Below, piece by piece: positions 36,072-45,297 of a stretch of DNA of 64,000 nt. The stretch spans positions 1 through 64,000 of the forward strand of contig CALCCB010000163.1 in the NCBI GenBank assembly GCA_937899625.1, written 5' to 3'. A model generated the notes under the pieces. It worked only from the letters and a program-made list of their open reading frames with translations. It searched no databases and was not told the origin of the DNA. How positions within the stretch are numbered: the stretch's first letter is position 1; the number at the start of each line of letters is the position of its first letter. The stretch comes from an uncultured Bacteroidota bacterium (GTDB lineage Bacteria; Bacteroidota; Bacteroidia; Flavobacteriales_D; Crocinitomicaceae). The position numbers and the translations under genes were made by a program.

Positions 36072-39000
36072 ATGCGATTATTGCGCCTGCTATTACTTAC
36101 AGCACTGTTCCTTTCTTTCAAAGGGACGTGGGCGCAAACAACCTATCGATTTAGAAATTATTCGATCAGCGACGGGTTATCTCAAAGTTCAGTTACCTGC
36201 ATTTTACAGGATGAGAACATGTCATTGTGGATCGGGACTCAAGATGGTCTTAATCGATTTGACGGAAAGAACTTTGAGATCTTCAATTCCGACGGAACAG
36301 ATGGTTTGGAAAGCGAGTATGTAAAGTGCTCACTTAAAGACCAAAAAGGAGCCTTGTGGTTCGGAACAACCAACGGTTTAACCAAGTATGATCCGAACAC
36401 TGAAAAATTTAAGACCTATCATCTTAACACAACTGCTGCTCTTCAGATCGAAAGTATGGACATCGATAATGATGGGCAGATTTGGCTGGCAACAACAGGG
36501 AATGGCGTCCTGAAATTCTCAACCAAAACAGAAAAATTCATTCAGCAAGAGGGCCTTATACCCGCCAGAAAAGTTCAGTCGTTATTGTTGGCCTCAAGTG
36601 GAGACCTATTCATTAATACGGAGGATAAAGGGTTGTGGCGAAAAGGGGCGTCATCTTCAAAAGCTGAACAGCTATTTTTACCAGGAAAAGGATCCCTGCC
36701 CTTAACCATAAATAAAATTACAGAAGCTAGGCAAGGAGAGGTTGTGTTTTCCACGAGTCAAGGACTCTTTCAATACGAGATCACAACCCAGGAGTTGAAG
36801 CCCATCTATGAAGAATTAGACAATTCTTTTGGGATTATGGCTATTTCTGATGTGTTCTATTTATCTGAAGAGAACACGTGGTTTGTTGCCACGGTGAATA
36901 AAGGCCTTTTTTCTATACGTCCCGACGGAACAATTTTACAGAGCACCCAGGACATCTTCCAGAAAAGCGCCATTTTATTCAACGACCTTAGTGTATTGTT
37001 CAGGGATAACTCTGGTACAATGTGGGTCGGAACAGACAGGGGTCTTTCTAGTTTTGATCCGAAGAATCAAGGATTCCTTGGTGTTGGGCCGAGTGGAAAC
37101 TTGGAACATGGAATTCCAAATCCCAACGTTTGGAGCTTTGGAGAGGATAAATCAGGAAAATATCTATATATCGGCACGGATAAAGGTATCTCTAGGTTCA
37201 ATAGAAATACAGGTAAATTCGAACAATATTATCGTTCTTACGGCACTAATAAAAATCTCGAAGCAGCAGAAATCACCGTGCTTTCAATACATGTTATTGA
37301 TGCAAATCATGTTTTAGTAGGTTGTATTGACGGCCTATTTGAACTTAATATCACCTCACCATACGAATATTCTTTTAGGGAAGTTGGTGGATTTAAAGAC
37401 GATGAAACAAGACAACGACACACAAGGATTTATACCATACTTCCCTATAAGAAGGATAAATATTTTCTGGCCACAAAAGGAGGTGTAGTTCTTATTGATA
37501 TTAAAAAGAAAACAACACAAGTTTTCGAATACAATCCAAAGAACCCAAGAGAGAGTATCAGCCTGGGTGTTTGTCGTTTAGGGATCAAGGATAACTCAGG
37601 AAGATATTTATTCGCAACCAGTTCTGGCGGATTGAATGTTTTGGAAGAAAAAGGTGAATTCTTGAAGATTGTTCCCTATCGCTACAACTCGTATTTAACG
37701 AAACACACGAAGGACTACTTATCTTCTATCTGTCAAACAGGAAAAAATGAATATTGGTTTGGAACCTTTGGTTCAGGACTTCTTTACTGGAATGAAAAAA
37801 CGAAGGAATCCAGAGTATATACAAAGAAAGATGGACTTCCTAACAATGTGATCTATGGAGTGCTTCAAGATGGACTAACAGACCTTTGGATGAGCACCAA
37901 CCGAGGATTATGCAGATTTAACAGGTTCTCAGGAGAAACGATCAACTACACAGAGGTAGACGGTTTGATGAGCAACGAGTTCAATCTTGGGGCGTATCTT
38001 AAAGCGAAGAATGGAGAATTCTATTTTGGGGGTATTTACGGGTATAATTTTTTTGATCCAAAGAATCTGACCCTTCATAACCCAGATGTTGTTGTTAAGA
38101 TCACAAAACTAAAATTAGACAAGACTTGGTTGAAACCTGGAGAAGAAGGTTCTCCATTAACAAAACCCCTTTCAAAACTTGATGTTTTAGAATTGTCGTA
38201 CCGGCAGAGAAGTTTTACAGTGCGCTTTCAGTCTTCAGATCTTAGCAATCCTGAATTAGTAAACTATAAGTACATTCTTGAGGGAACAGAGGAGGGTGAG
38301 GTATTACTCGGATCATCGAACGAACTTCGTTTCACATCGCTCTCTTCGGGAACATATAAGCTCAAAATCTTTGCTAGGATTGGTGATGGACCATGGGGAT
38401 CACCAGCGATATTAAACATCAGTATAGTGTCACCATTCTGGGCTTCTTGGTGGTTTATTTTGATTGTGATCGCAGTATTGGCTATCGGCGTAAGGTTATT
38501 CATCCGAAAACGAATTGAAGATGCAAGAAGAGAGCAAGTGAGGCTGGAAATGAAGGTTGCTCAAAGAACTCGTGAGATACGAGCTCAGAACATTCAGATC
38601 GAACGACAAAAACAACAGTTGGAGAAGGAAAAAAACAAAGTGGAAGAAAACCAGCGTTTGCTCCAGATCGAAAAAGACAAGACCGAAAAACTGTTGAAGA
38701 ACATTATTCCTGACGAGATCACAGAGGAGTTGAAAAATAAAGGCCGCGCCAGTGCGAGAGCCTATAAAACGGTTTCGGTGCTCTTTACAGATTTTGTCGG
38801 ATTTACAAAGATCGCCGACCGACTAACCCCAATGGAGCTCGTAGGAAAACTCGATGTTTACTTTAGAAAGTTTGATGAGATCATCGTAGAAAACAACCTT
38901 GAGAAGATCAAAACGATCGGTGATGCATACATGTGTGCTGGTGGTGTACCAGTGCGAAACAACACAAATCCGATTGATGCTTGTCTTGCTGCTTTGCAGA

Positions 39001-39989
39001 TCCAGGACTATATGACAAAACTGAAGTATGACGCCATTGCAAACGATGGTGAATACTGGGAGTTAAGACTAGGGATCAATACAGGAGAAGTAACCGCCGG
39101 GGTAATCGGTAGCGAACGTTTAGCGTATGATGTCTGGGGGGCAACCGTGAATCAAGCACAACGAATGGAAATGCTGGGTGAGCCGGGTAAAGTAACGATC
39201 ACCGGAAACACATTTAAGCATATTGAACCGTATTTTGAGTGTACATTCAGGGGTAAAGCGCAATCAAAGAGTCGTGGGCTGATCGATATGTATACTGTTG
39301 ATAGGATCAAACCGGAACTGTCTGTAAATGGAGAAGGAATCTATCCGAATGAGCGTTTTCAACAGATCGTTAATCTTCACCATTATAGTTCGATCAACTA
39401 TTACAAGGCAGAAAGACACATTATGAAAGTACTAGAAAAAGGCCTTTCAGATAAACTCCACTATCACAGTATTGCCCACACAAAGGATGTGGTGAAGGCG
39501 GTGGAACGAATTGCTTTAAGCGAAGGGGTAACCGATGAAGGGCTTTTCTTATTAAAGTCTGCTGCGACCTACCATGACGCCGGCTTTGTGGAGCAGTACG
39601 ACAAGAATGAACCGATTGGAGCGAGAATGGCAGATGAGATCCTTCCAAAATACGGCTATACCGAACAACACATTCAAACGATTAAAGAATTGATCTTCGT
39701 TACCCAGATCCCACATCAACCAAAGAACAAGCTGGAAGAGATCATGTGTGACGCTGACCTCGACTACCTTGGAAGAGATGATTTCCATGAGATTGCGGAT
39801 CGATTGAGAAGAGAGCTAAAAGAACACGGTAAGATTGATAGTGATCGTAAATGGGATGAGATTCAGGTAATTTTCCTGACTCAACACAAGTATTTTACAG
39901 AAACATCTATTAGCACGAGAAGGGCAAAAAAACTCCAGAATCTTGATGAGGTCAAAGAACGACTGGAAAGAGATGTATACCCCGATTGA
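36072..39989 (+). CDS. Beta-propeller sensor fused to class III adenylate cyclase and HD domain
   Basis: A 1305-residue protein. It has a signal peptide (residues 1-22), then two-component-regulator-propeller repeats to about residue 690 (WIGTQDGLNRFDG, MWVGTDRGLSSFDP, LYIGTDKGISRFN and others), a Y_Y_Y domain, one membrane helix (about 793-812) and a coiled coil. The cyclase domain (about 890-1090) has metal ligands Asp907 and Asp951, adenine-selecting Lys947 and Asp1020, and Asn1027/Arg1031, so it should make cAMP. A C-terminal HD domain follows, with candidate metal ligands His1132/His1136, His1168-Asp1169 and Asp1227/Asp1229. The propeller faces the periplasm and the enzymes the cytoplasm. 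It starts two bases after ferritin. The HD substrate is unknown. Confidence 0.88.
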   Translation: MRLLRLLLLTALFLSFKGTWAQTTYRFRNYSISDGLSQSSVTCILQDENMSLWIGTQDGLNRFDGKNFEIFNSDGTDGLESEYVKCSLKDQKGALWFGTTNGLTKYDPNTEKFKTYHLNTTAALQIESMDIDNDGQIWLATTGNGVLKFSTKTEKFIQQEGLIPARKVQSLLLASSGDLFINTEDKGLWRKGASSSKAEQLFLPGKGSLPLTINKITEARQGEVVFSTSQGLFQYEITTQELKPIYEELDNSFGIMAISDVFYLSEENTWFVATVNKGLFSIRPDGTILQSTQDIFQKSAILFNDLSVLFRDNSGTMWVGTDRGLSSFDPKNQGFLGVGPSGNLEHGIPNPNVWSFGEDKSGKYLYIGTDKGISRFNRNTGKFEQYYRSYGTNKNLEAAEITVLSIHVIDANHVLVGCIDGLFELNITSPYEYSFREVGGFKDDETRQRHTRIYTILPYKKDKYFLATKGGVVLIDIKKKTTQVFEYNPKNPRESISLGVCRLGIKDNSGRYLFATSSGGLNVLEEKGEFLKIVPYRYNSYLTKHTKDYLSSICQTGKNEYWFGTFGSGLLYWNEKTKESRVYTKKDGLPNNVIYGVLQDGLTDLWMSTNRGLCRFNRFSGETINYTEVDGLMSNEFNLGAYLKAKNGEFYFGGIYGYNFFDPKNLTLHNPDVVVKITKLKLDKTWLKPGEEGSPLTKPLSKLDVLELSYRQRSFTVRFQSSDLSNPELVNYKYILEGTEEGEVLLGSSNELRFTSLSSGTYKLKIFARIGDGPWGSPAILNISIVSPFWASWWFILIVIAVLAIGVRLFIRKRIEDARREQVRLEMKVAQRTREIRAQNIQIERQKQQLEKEKNKVEENQRLLQIEKDKTEKLLKNIIPDEITEELKNKGRASARAYKTVSVLFTDFVGFTKIADRLTPMELVGKLDVYFRKFDEIIVENNLEKIKTIGDAYMCAGGVPVRNNTNPIDACLAALQIQDYMTKLKYDAIANDGEYWELRLGINTGEVTAGVIGSERLAYDVWGATVNQAQRMEMLGEPGKVTITGNTFKHIEPYFECTFRGKAQSKSRGLIDMYTVDRIKPELSVNGEGIYPNERFQQIVNLHHYSSINYYKAERHIMKVLEKGLSDKLHYHSIAHTKDVVKAVERIALSEGVTDEGLFLLKSAATYHDAGFVEQYDKNEPIGARMADEILPKYGYTEQHIQTIKELIFVTQIPHQPKNKLEEIMCDADLDYLGRDDFHEIADRLRRELKEHGKIDSDRKWDEIQVIFLTQHKYFTETSISTRRAKKLQNLDEVKERLERDVYPD

Positions 39990-40035
39990 TCAACGAATAG
40001 TGCGCCGGGAACGTAAATCATGTAAAACCGCTCCA

Positions 40036-40387
40036 ATGAAAAAGGCAACCTATTTTCTCATAGTACTTTTTACAATTGCTTATAGCTGCCAGAAACCTGA
40101 TATTCCGCAAAATCAGCCGGCTCATGCAGGTGTTCAATCGGACCGCGTGGAACTATGTTGATAATGGCACAGGAGAGACATTTAGGATCAGCTGGGACGC
40201 AGATGTACTTTATGGAAATGCTGTTGATTCCTATGATTTGGACAATAATGGCGTTCAGCAAACCAATTATCTGGCATTCAGACGATTTGAACTAGTGGGA
40301 AACACAAAATTTCCAAAGTACGGCTGGATAGAGATAGATTGCACCGACAAGAACAATCCTAAGTTGATCCGCTGGGCAATGCAATAA
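40036..40387 (+). pseudogene. Small lipoprotein gene split by a frameshift
   Basis: A lipoprotein start (MKKATYFLIVLFTIAYSC, ATG at 40036) is read for only 42 codons before TGA at 40159-40161. The +1 frame then carries a well-formed C-terminal part (FNRTAWNYVDNGTGETFRIS ... FPKYGWIEIDCTD ... KLIRWAMQ) to 40387. The second part alone would need a TTG start inside the signal sequence, so I read this as one gene of about 116 residues broken by one extra base; the AAAA at 40109-40112 is a candidate site. It could be a real mutation, a sequencing error or a programmed shift. Function unknown. It lies 46 bases after the cyclase gene. Confidence 0.65.
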
Positions 40388-40425
40388 AAAACCCTGACAT
40401 TTCTACCAGGGTTCCTTTTTGTTTT
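40385..40425. terminator. Bidirectional terminator between the lipoprotein remnant and usp
   Basis: AACCCTG (40390-40396) pairs with CAGGGTT (40407-40413) around a 10-base loop. T runs follow on the plus strand (40416-40420) and on the minus strand (A run 40385-40391), serving both convergent genes. Confidence 0.88.
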
Positions 40426-40431
40426 TTTCTA

Positions 40432-41259
40432 TTAACTGAACAAAATACTCTGACCATATTTCCCACTGATATCAATTGGGTTTACGATAAGGGCAGGAAC
40501 TTTTGCATCATTCGTAATAATGTACTGCTCATAGTTGGTTCCCAAACCACTCAAGATACCTCCTTTATGTAGGTTCATGATCGCGATAAGGTCCGCATCT
40601 ATATTAACAGCATGTTTAACTACTTCTTTATCAAAACCAGAACTAGGCACTACTGTTGCTGTCATTTCAATCTCTCTTTCAGAGAAGAATTTCTTCGCAA
40701 ACTGGATGTTCGCCTGAACCTGGTGCTGAAGGAACTCATCCGTCTCATCTGGCGTGATCACATGAACACGAGACTTGAAGTAAGTAGCAAGGTTAGCAAC
40801 AATAGCCAGTTTTTGTTTGGTTTCTTTATTTAGGTCCATTGGAACAACGATATCGTCATAACCTGTTTCCTTAATTCCTTTTTCTTGAACAATGATGAAT
40901 GGAACAGAAGAACTGGTTACCACCTTGAGCGCGTGGCTTCCTGTAATATGCTGCCATCCATGTGCACCATGAGTTCCCATAAAGATCAACTCAGCGTGAT
41001 GCTCTGCAGCGAAATCACCGATTTCTTCAAAAATAGACCCTAAACGAACGTAAGGGATTAACTGTGCTCCGCTATCCTTATGGGCAGCAAGAACAGCACT
41101 TAACTTTCCCTCTGCCTCATTGATATCCTTTTCCTTAGGGACAACATGCAGCACATAAATTTGAGCGCCAAGGGGTTTTGCAGTTGCGATAGCGTGCTCT
41201 AAAGCAATATCAGCTACCGGTGTAAAATCATGGGGTACAATAAAGGTCTTCGTTTTCAT
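40432..41259 (-). CDS. Universal stress protein with two UspA domains
   Basis: A 275-residue cytoplasmic protein with two tandem Usp folds. The first (about residues 1-140) has IVPHDFTPVADIALEHAI and the ATP-loop-like GTHGAHGWQHITGSHA followed by VVTSSSVPFIIV. The second half (DDIVVPMDL ... LIAIMNLHKGGILSGLGTNYEQYIITND) has a less canonical nucleotide loop. Tandem Usp proteins are common in Bacteroidota and linked to starvation and stress survival. Single gene with its own promoter, convergent with the frameshifted lipoprotein gene. Confidence 0.9.
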   Translation of the reverse strand: MKTKTFIVPHDFTPVADIALEHAIATAKPLGAQIYVLHVVPKEKDINEAEGKLSAVLAAHKDSGAQLIPYVRLGSIFEEIGDFAAEHHAELIFMGTHGAHGWQHITGSHALKVVTSSSVPFIIVQEKGIKETGYDDIVVPMDLNKETKQKLAIVANLATYFKSRVHVITPDETDEFLQHQVQANIQFAKKFFSEREIEMTATVVPSSGFDKEVVKHAVNIDADLIAIMNLHKGGILSGLGTNYEQYIITNDAKVPALIVNPIDISGKYGQSILFS

Positions 41260-41289
41260 ACAGGATGTTTCTGGTTATAGTTCCATTTA

Positions 41290-41297
41290 CAAATGTA
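41290..41297 (-). promoter_or_regulatory. Predicted -7 element TACATTTG of the usp gene
   Basis: Minus-strand match to TAnnTTTG, 30 bases before the ATG at 41259. Confidence 0.55.
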
Positions 41298-41383
41298 ATA
41301 ATAAACAATTTTTCTTTTATGAAGTGATGGTTTTTTTATGGTTAATTGGTAGTGAAGCCAAACCTCATTAATTTCAATTAGCG

Positions 41384-41391
41384 TAAATTTG
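41384..41391 (+). promoter_or_regulatory. Predicted -7 element TAAATTTG of the GH3-family gene
   Basis: Matches TAnnTTTG. An in-frame GTG at 41391 overlaps its last base, which supports the ATG at 41406 as start. Confidence 0.55.
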
Positions 41392-41405
41392 TGCAAAGCG
41401 CTACA

Positions 41406-42932
41406 ATGAAGATTATCGGAAAGCTTCTTAAAAAAACCACTGAGATCGGCTATTTACGTCAGGCAAAAAAGGGACGCGACTATCGGGATCAGCTGGAAAC
41501 ATTGCGTGGATTATTAGAAAAAGCAAAAGCAACTCGTTTTGGGGTTAGGCACGACTTTTCATCGGTACTGAAGGAAGAGGATCCGGTAAAAAAATACCAG
41601 AAGAAAGTCCCCATTACAGATTATGATGAGTTTCATGAAAACTGGTTGAAAGGCTCCATTTTAGGAGTAAAAGACAACACCTGGCCGGGAAGAATAAAGT
41701 ACTATGCGTTGAGCTCAGGAACAACCGGATCTCCATCAAAACGAATTCCTGTGACTGAAGAAATGATCAGGTCCTTTCAAAAGTCAAGCATGAGACAGAT
41801 AACAATGCTTCACGAACTTGACCTGCCGGACACATTTTTTAATGCATCTGTACTTACTGTTGGAGGAAGTACAAAGCTTACCAAGAAAGAAACACACATT
41901 GAAGGAGATCTTAGCGGGATTCTTAAAAAACATACGTCGTTTATTTTATCTCCTTTTGCAAAACCCGGAAACCGAATTTCAGGCCTAAAAGACTGGAATC
42001 AGAAACTGAAAAAAATGATCGAAAAGGCTCCCGACTGGAACATTGGAGTTGTCGCAGGTGTGCCAAGTTGGTGTATCATGTTGATGGAAAAGATCGTAGA
42101 ACACTACAGCCTAAATTCGATCCATGACATTTGGCCGAATTTTCAGGTGTATGTGCATGGAGGTGTATTTATGGAACCCTATATGCAGCGACTTGAAAAA
42201 GTTACCGCAAAAAAAGTTCATCTACTTGACACCTATTTAGCGAGCGAGGGATATTTCGGTTACCAGACATCTACAAATAGAAAGGGGATGCAGCTCTTAT
42301 TACACACTGGGGTTTTCTTTGAGTTCGTTCCGTTCAACGCGAACTATTTCGATCAGCAAGGCGAGTTGAAAGATAAGCATGTTGCGTACACTTTGGCAGA
42401 AGTGAAAGAAGGGGTAGAGTATGCGATGGTGATCAGTACAAACGCCGGTTTATGGAGATACATGATTGGCGACTTGATCAAATTCATCAATGTAGAAGAA
42501 CGTGAGATCCAAATAACGGGCAGGATAAAACAATACTTGAGTCTTTGTGGTGAGCACCTCTCACTTGACAATATCAATCAGGCAATCAATGAGATCAATA
42601 GATCCGAAAGAATTGGCATTACAGAATTTTGCATTATACCAAGCAATGAGGAAATGAAACACTATTGGTTCATAGGTCTGGATGAAGATGTTGATCCTTC
42701 GAGGCTTATGGATCAGATCGACCAAGTATTAAAAAGTGGTAATGACGATTATGCTGCGGTTAGAAAATATACACTTTCAGATCCTGAGATTCGTTGCTTC
42801 AAATCCGATGTGTTTTATCGTTTTATGGAGTCCATCGGGAAAACCGGTGCTCAGAACAAAGTTCCGCGTGTTATGAATGCCCATCAGAGTGAGATGTGGC
42901 TCGATTACCTGAGGAAGGAAGGACTCTTATAA
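41406..42932 (+). CDS. GH3 family acyl-adenylating protein
   Basis: A 508-residue member of the GH3 (auxin-responsive) family, related to acyl-acid-amido synthetases of the firefly luciferase superfamily. The nucleotide motif LSSGTTGSPSKRIPVTEEM lies near residues 100-118, a later YLASEGYFGYQ resembles the second ATP motif, and the C-terminal domain (GRIKQYLSLCGEHLSLDNI) carries the third. Plant GH3 enzymes join carboxylic acids to amino acids; the bacterial substrate is not known. It overlaps the convergent EamA gene by six bases. Confidence 0.88.
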   Translation: MKIIGKLLKKTTEIGYLRQAKKGRDYRDQLETLRGLLEKAKATRFGVRHDFSSVLKEEDPVKKYQKKVPITDYDEFHENWLKGSILGVKDNTWPGRIKYYALSSGTTGSPSKRIPVTEEMIRSFQKSSMRQITMLHELDLPDTFFNASVLTVGGSTKLTKKETHIEGDLSGILKKHTSFILSPFAKPGNRISGLKDWNQKLKKMIEKAPDWNIGVVAGVPSWCIMLMEKIVEHYSLNSIHDIWPNFQVYVHGGVFMEPYMQRLEKVTAKKVHLLDTYLASEGYFGYQTSTNRKGMQLLLHTGVFFEFVPFNANYFDQQGELKDKHVAYTLAEVKEGVEYAMVISTNAGLWRYMIGDLIKFINVEEREIQITGRIKQYLSLCGEHLSLDNINQAINEINRSERIGITEFCIIPSNEEMKHYWFIGLDEDVDPSRLMDQIDQVLKSGNDDYAAVRKYTLSDPEIRCFKSDVFYRFMESIGKTGAQNKVPRVMNAHQSEMWLDYLRKEGLL

Positions 42933-43841
42933 CCCCTCTTTTAATTCCTTTTTTAATTGTCTGCTTTTCAGGTAATATTTCAGGACAGCGTTTGCAACAA
43001 CCACCATTACGATGATTGTTGATCCGATGTAGAATTGAGAACCAAGGATCTCGTTTTCCTTCAGAATAACGATGGCAAGAAGAATGGTATAAACCGGTTC
43101 CAGGTTAATGCTCAGAGAAACCGTGAATGCACCAAGTCTCTTAACCACCTCAATAGTGGCAAGAAACGCAAATGAGGTACACAGAATCCCGAGGAACAAT
43201 AACCACAGAAAATCGCTTAGAGTCATTTGAAAAAGATCAGCATTCAGTTTGTTTTGAGACAACAGAACGACACTCAAGAACACGAAACCAGAGATCAATT
43301 CAAAAAAGGTAATGGTTGATGAGGACTCTTCTTTTGCAAGGCGGGCGTTACTTACGGAGAACAATGCGGCAAAGAACGCAGAGCTGAGACCATATGCTAA
43401 AGCGATGTAATCATTTCCTGAAAAATCTCCTGAAACAAAATAGATTCCATAGATTACTATGATCCCCATAAAAAACTCAGTCCATGAAAACTTTCTTTTC
43501 ATGATCAGCGGCTCAAGCCAGGTAACATGAAGGGTGGTTGTTGAGAGACATAAGATTCCGAGCGATGCGGTAGACAATTGAATAGACCGGTAAAAAGTCA
43601 ACCAATGCAACGCGACAACAACCCCAACACCCAGAATAAAAAATAGATTTTTCTTATTAGAAACGGCAAAGCTTCTTCGAAGTGAAATCAGTGCGATCCC
43701 TAAAGCGACTCCCGCAATTAATATCCTGTGCCAAACCAAAATTAGATCGTCAAGATGGATGAGTTTACCCAGAATTCCGGTGAACCCCCACATGAAGATA
43801 ATGGTGTGTAAGAGAATATGATATTTGAATTGCTTTAACAC
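42927..43841 (-). CDS. EamA/DMT family transporter
   Basis: A 304-residue inner-membrane protein with about ten helices arranged as two EamA repeats (first WGFTGILGKLIHLDDLILVWHR, second starting near ALAYGLSSAFFAALFSVSNARL). It belongs to the drug/metabolite transporter superfamily; the substrate is not predictable. The start is GTG at 43841, because the first Met further in would cut off helix 1. Its 3' end overlaps the GH3 gene by six bases on the opposite strand. The region upstream holds the terminator of the coiled-coil gene, 15 bases away. Confidence 0.87.
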   Translation of the reverse strand: MLKQFKYHILLHTIIFMWGFTGILGKLIHLDDLILVWHRILIAGVALGIALISLRRSFAVSNKKNLFFILGVGVVVALHWLTFYRSIQLSTASLGILCLSTTTLHVTWLEPLIMKRKFSWTEFFMGIIVIYGIYFVSGDFSGNDYIALAYGLSSAFFAALFSVSNARLAKEESSSTITFFELISGFVFLSVVLLSQNKLNADLFQMTLSDFLWLLFLGILCTSFAFLATIEVVKRLGAFTVSLSINLEPVYTILLAIVILKENEILGSQFYIGSTIIVMVVVANAVLKYYLKSRQLKKELKEGL

Positions 43842-43852
43842 GGGCCGAAAAT

Positions 43853-43886
43853 AAAAAAAGCGGATGATTTATCACCCGCTTTTCTT
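43853..43886 (-). terminator. Terminator of the coiled-coil protein gene
   Basis: AAAAGCGGATGAT (43856-43868) pairs with ATCACCCGCTTTT (43871-43883) with one mismatch; on the minus strand it is followed by a T run. Confidence 0.85.
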
Positions 43887-43891
43887 TACTC

Positions 43892-45196
43892 TTAATTTGC
43901 TTTTTTCTTTGCCTTCTTTCGTTTATCGTCGATCTTTTTCTGATCGTCGTCCAGTTTTTCGTGTTTCTTCTGAAGTTTTTCTAGATCAGACATCAACCCA
44001 CTTGTATCTTTTCCTTTCTTCTTCGCCTTGTCGATCTTTTTGTCTAACTCTTTGATCTTACCATCAAGTTTCTTGCGCTCATCGTCCAACTTCTTCTGAT
44101 CCTCATCGAGTTTTTCCATTTCTTTTTTATACTCCTCCGCACGCTCTTTTTCTTTTTCGGCTTCCTTTGCATCTTTTTCAGCCTCTTTCTCTTCTTTAGC
44201 AGCTTCCTTGGCTTCTTTTTCTGCTTCCTCCTTGGCTTTTTCTTCTTCCTTCTCTTTCTTTTCTTCTTCTTTTGCCTCTTTCTTAGCTTCTTCAGCTTTT
44301 TCTTTTTCAGCCTTTTCTTTTTCTTCAGCTTCCTTTTTAGCTTCTTTCGCCTTTTCCTCCTCTTCCTTTGCTTTCTTCTCCGCTTCCTTTATGTCTTTTT
44401 CCTGTTCTTGTTGCTTTTCTTCAGCTTCTTTTTTGGCACGCTCCTCCTCGGATTTTGCTTCTTCTAGCTTAGAGTTTTCGAGCTCTTTTTTCTTTTCTGC
44501 TAATTCCTGCTCTCTTTTTTTAGCCTCTTCTTCTCGTTGTCTTGCTTCTGCTTCTGTTTTCTTTTCATTCTCCAAACGAATTCGCTCTGCTTCTTGTCTG
44601 TTTTTCTCAGCTTCAGACGTATTCATTTCAGCATTTTTGCGCTTTTCCTCAGCAATTCGCTCAGCCTCTTCTCTTTCTTTTCGAAGCTCTTCCTGCGATT
44701 TCATCGCATTTTCCTTGTTCTCATTATACTTTTCAGTATTCTCTTTATATTTTTCTGTTTTTTCAAGGCTTTCATTGGTTTTTTCCTCCAACTTGTTCAC
44801 TTTCTCTTCAGAATTTTCAATGATCTCTTCGGCTGTTTCAGTCTTAGATTTCAACGAAAAAGAAAATGTTCCACCGTTCGTAAGAGTAACTTCAGTCTTG
44901 TTGTCATTCTTGTACAAAGCATGTGAAACTTCAATGCTCACCATTTGACCACCGTAAGTGGGGATTGTGATATTTGCTTTTCCTGAAGCGTCAGTTGTCG
45001 CGGCGCCAATTGTCATTCCGTTTGCAGCGATCTTTACAAGCGCCCCCGCAACAGGACCTTTTGAGCTACTTACATTGACCGTTACTGTGATAGCATCCTT
45101 AACCAGTGTTTCTGTTTTGTTAACAGCCGCGAATGTTTTGGTGTAAGCTCCAAAAGAAGCAAGTAACAATCCAACTAATATTAATTTTTTCTTCAT
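43892..45196 (-). CDS. Exported Glu/Lys-rich coiled-coil protein
   Basis: A 434-residue exported protein starting at the ATG at 45196 (MKKKLILVGLLLASFGAYTK); a second in-frame ATG lies at 45223. After the signal peptide comes a beta-sandwich domain of about 100 residues resembling a carboxypeptidase-regulatory or Ig-like fold (VNVSSSKGPVAGALVKIAAN). The remaining 300 residues are almost only Glu, Lys, Ala, Arg and Asp (AEKEKAEEAKKEAKEEEKKE), which should form one long helix or coiled coil. Function is unknown; a periplasmic spacer or scaffold is plausible. On the minus strand TATATTTA (45226-45233) is a near promoter match. Confidence 0.8.
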   Translation of the reverse strand: MKKKLILVGLLLASFGAYTKTFAAVNKTETLVKDAITVTVNVSSSKGPVAGALVKIAANGMTIGAATTDASGKANITIPTYGGQMVSIEVSHALYKNDNKTEVTLTNGGTFSFSLKSKTETAEEIIENSEEKVNKLEEKTNESLEKTEKYKENTEKYNENKENAMKSQEELRKEREEAERIAEEKRKNAEMNTSEAEKNRQEAERIRLENEKKTEAEARQREEEAKKREQELAEKKKELENSKLEEAKSEEERAKKEAEEKQQEQEKDIKEAEKKAKEEEEKAKEAKKEAEEKEKAEKEKAEEAKKEAKEEEKKEKEEEKAKEEAEKEAKEAAKEEKEAEKDAKEAEKEKERAEEYKKEMEKLDEDQKKLDDERKKLDGKIKELDKKIDKAKKKGKDTSGLMSDLEKLQKKHEKLDDDQKKIDDKRKKAKKKAN

Positions 45197-45297
45197 TGTT
45201 CTGAGAATGTCGTGTTTTGGCATCTAAATATACAATTATTCGTGTTTTGCGTCTGCTTTGAGCAAAAACAATTCCAAAAATCAAGTAATTTTAGACC

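Noticed and set aside
40076-40387. Independent 103-residue gene starting at TTG 40076
   Set aside because: The start lies inside the signal peptide coding region of the ATG at 40036; a frameshifted single gene explains both parts better.
44208-44948. Long open frames opposite the coiled-coil gene
   Set aside because: Ser/Phe-rich mirror of a Glu/Lys-rich coding strand; a composition effect, not a gene.
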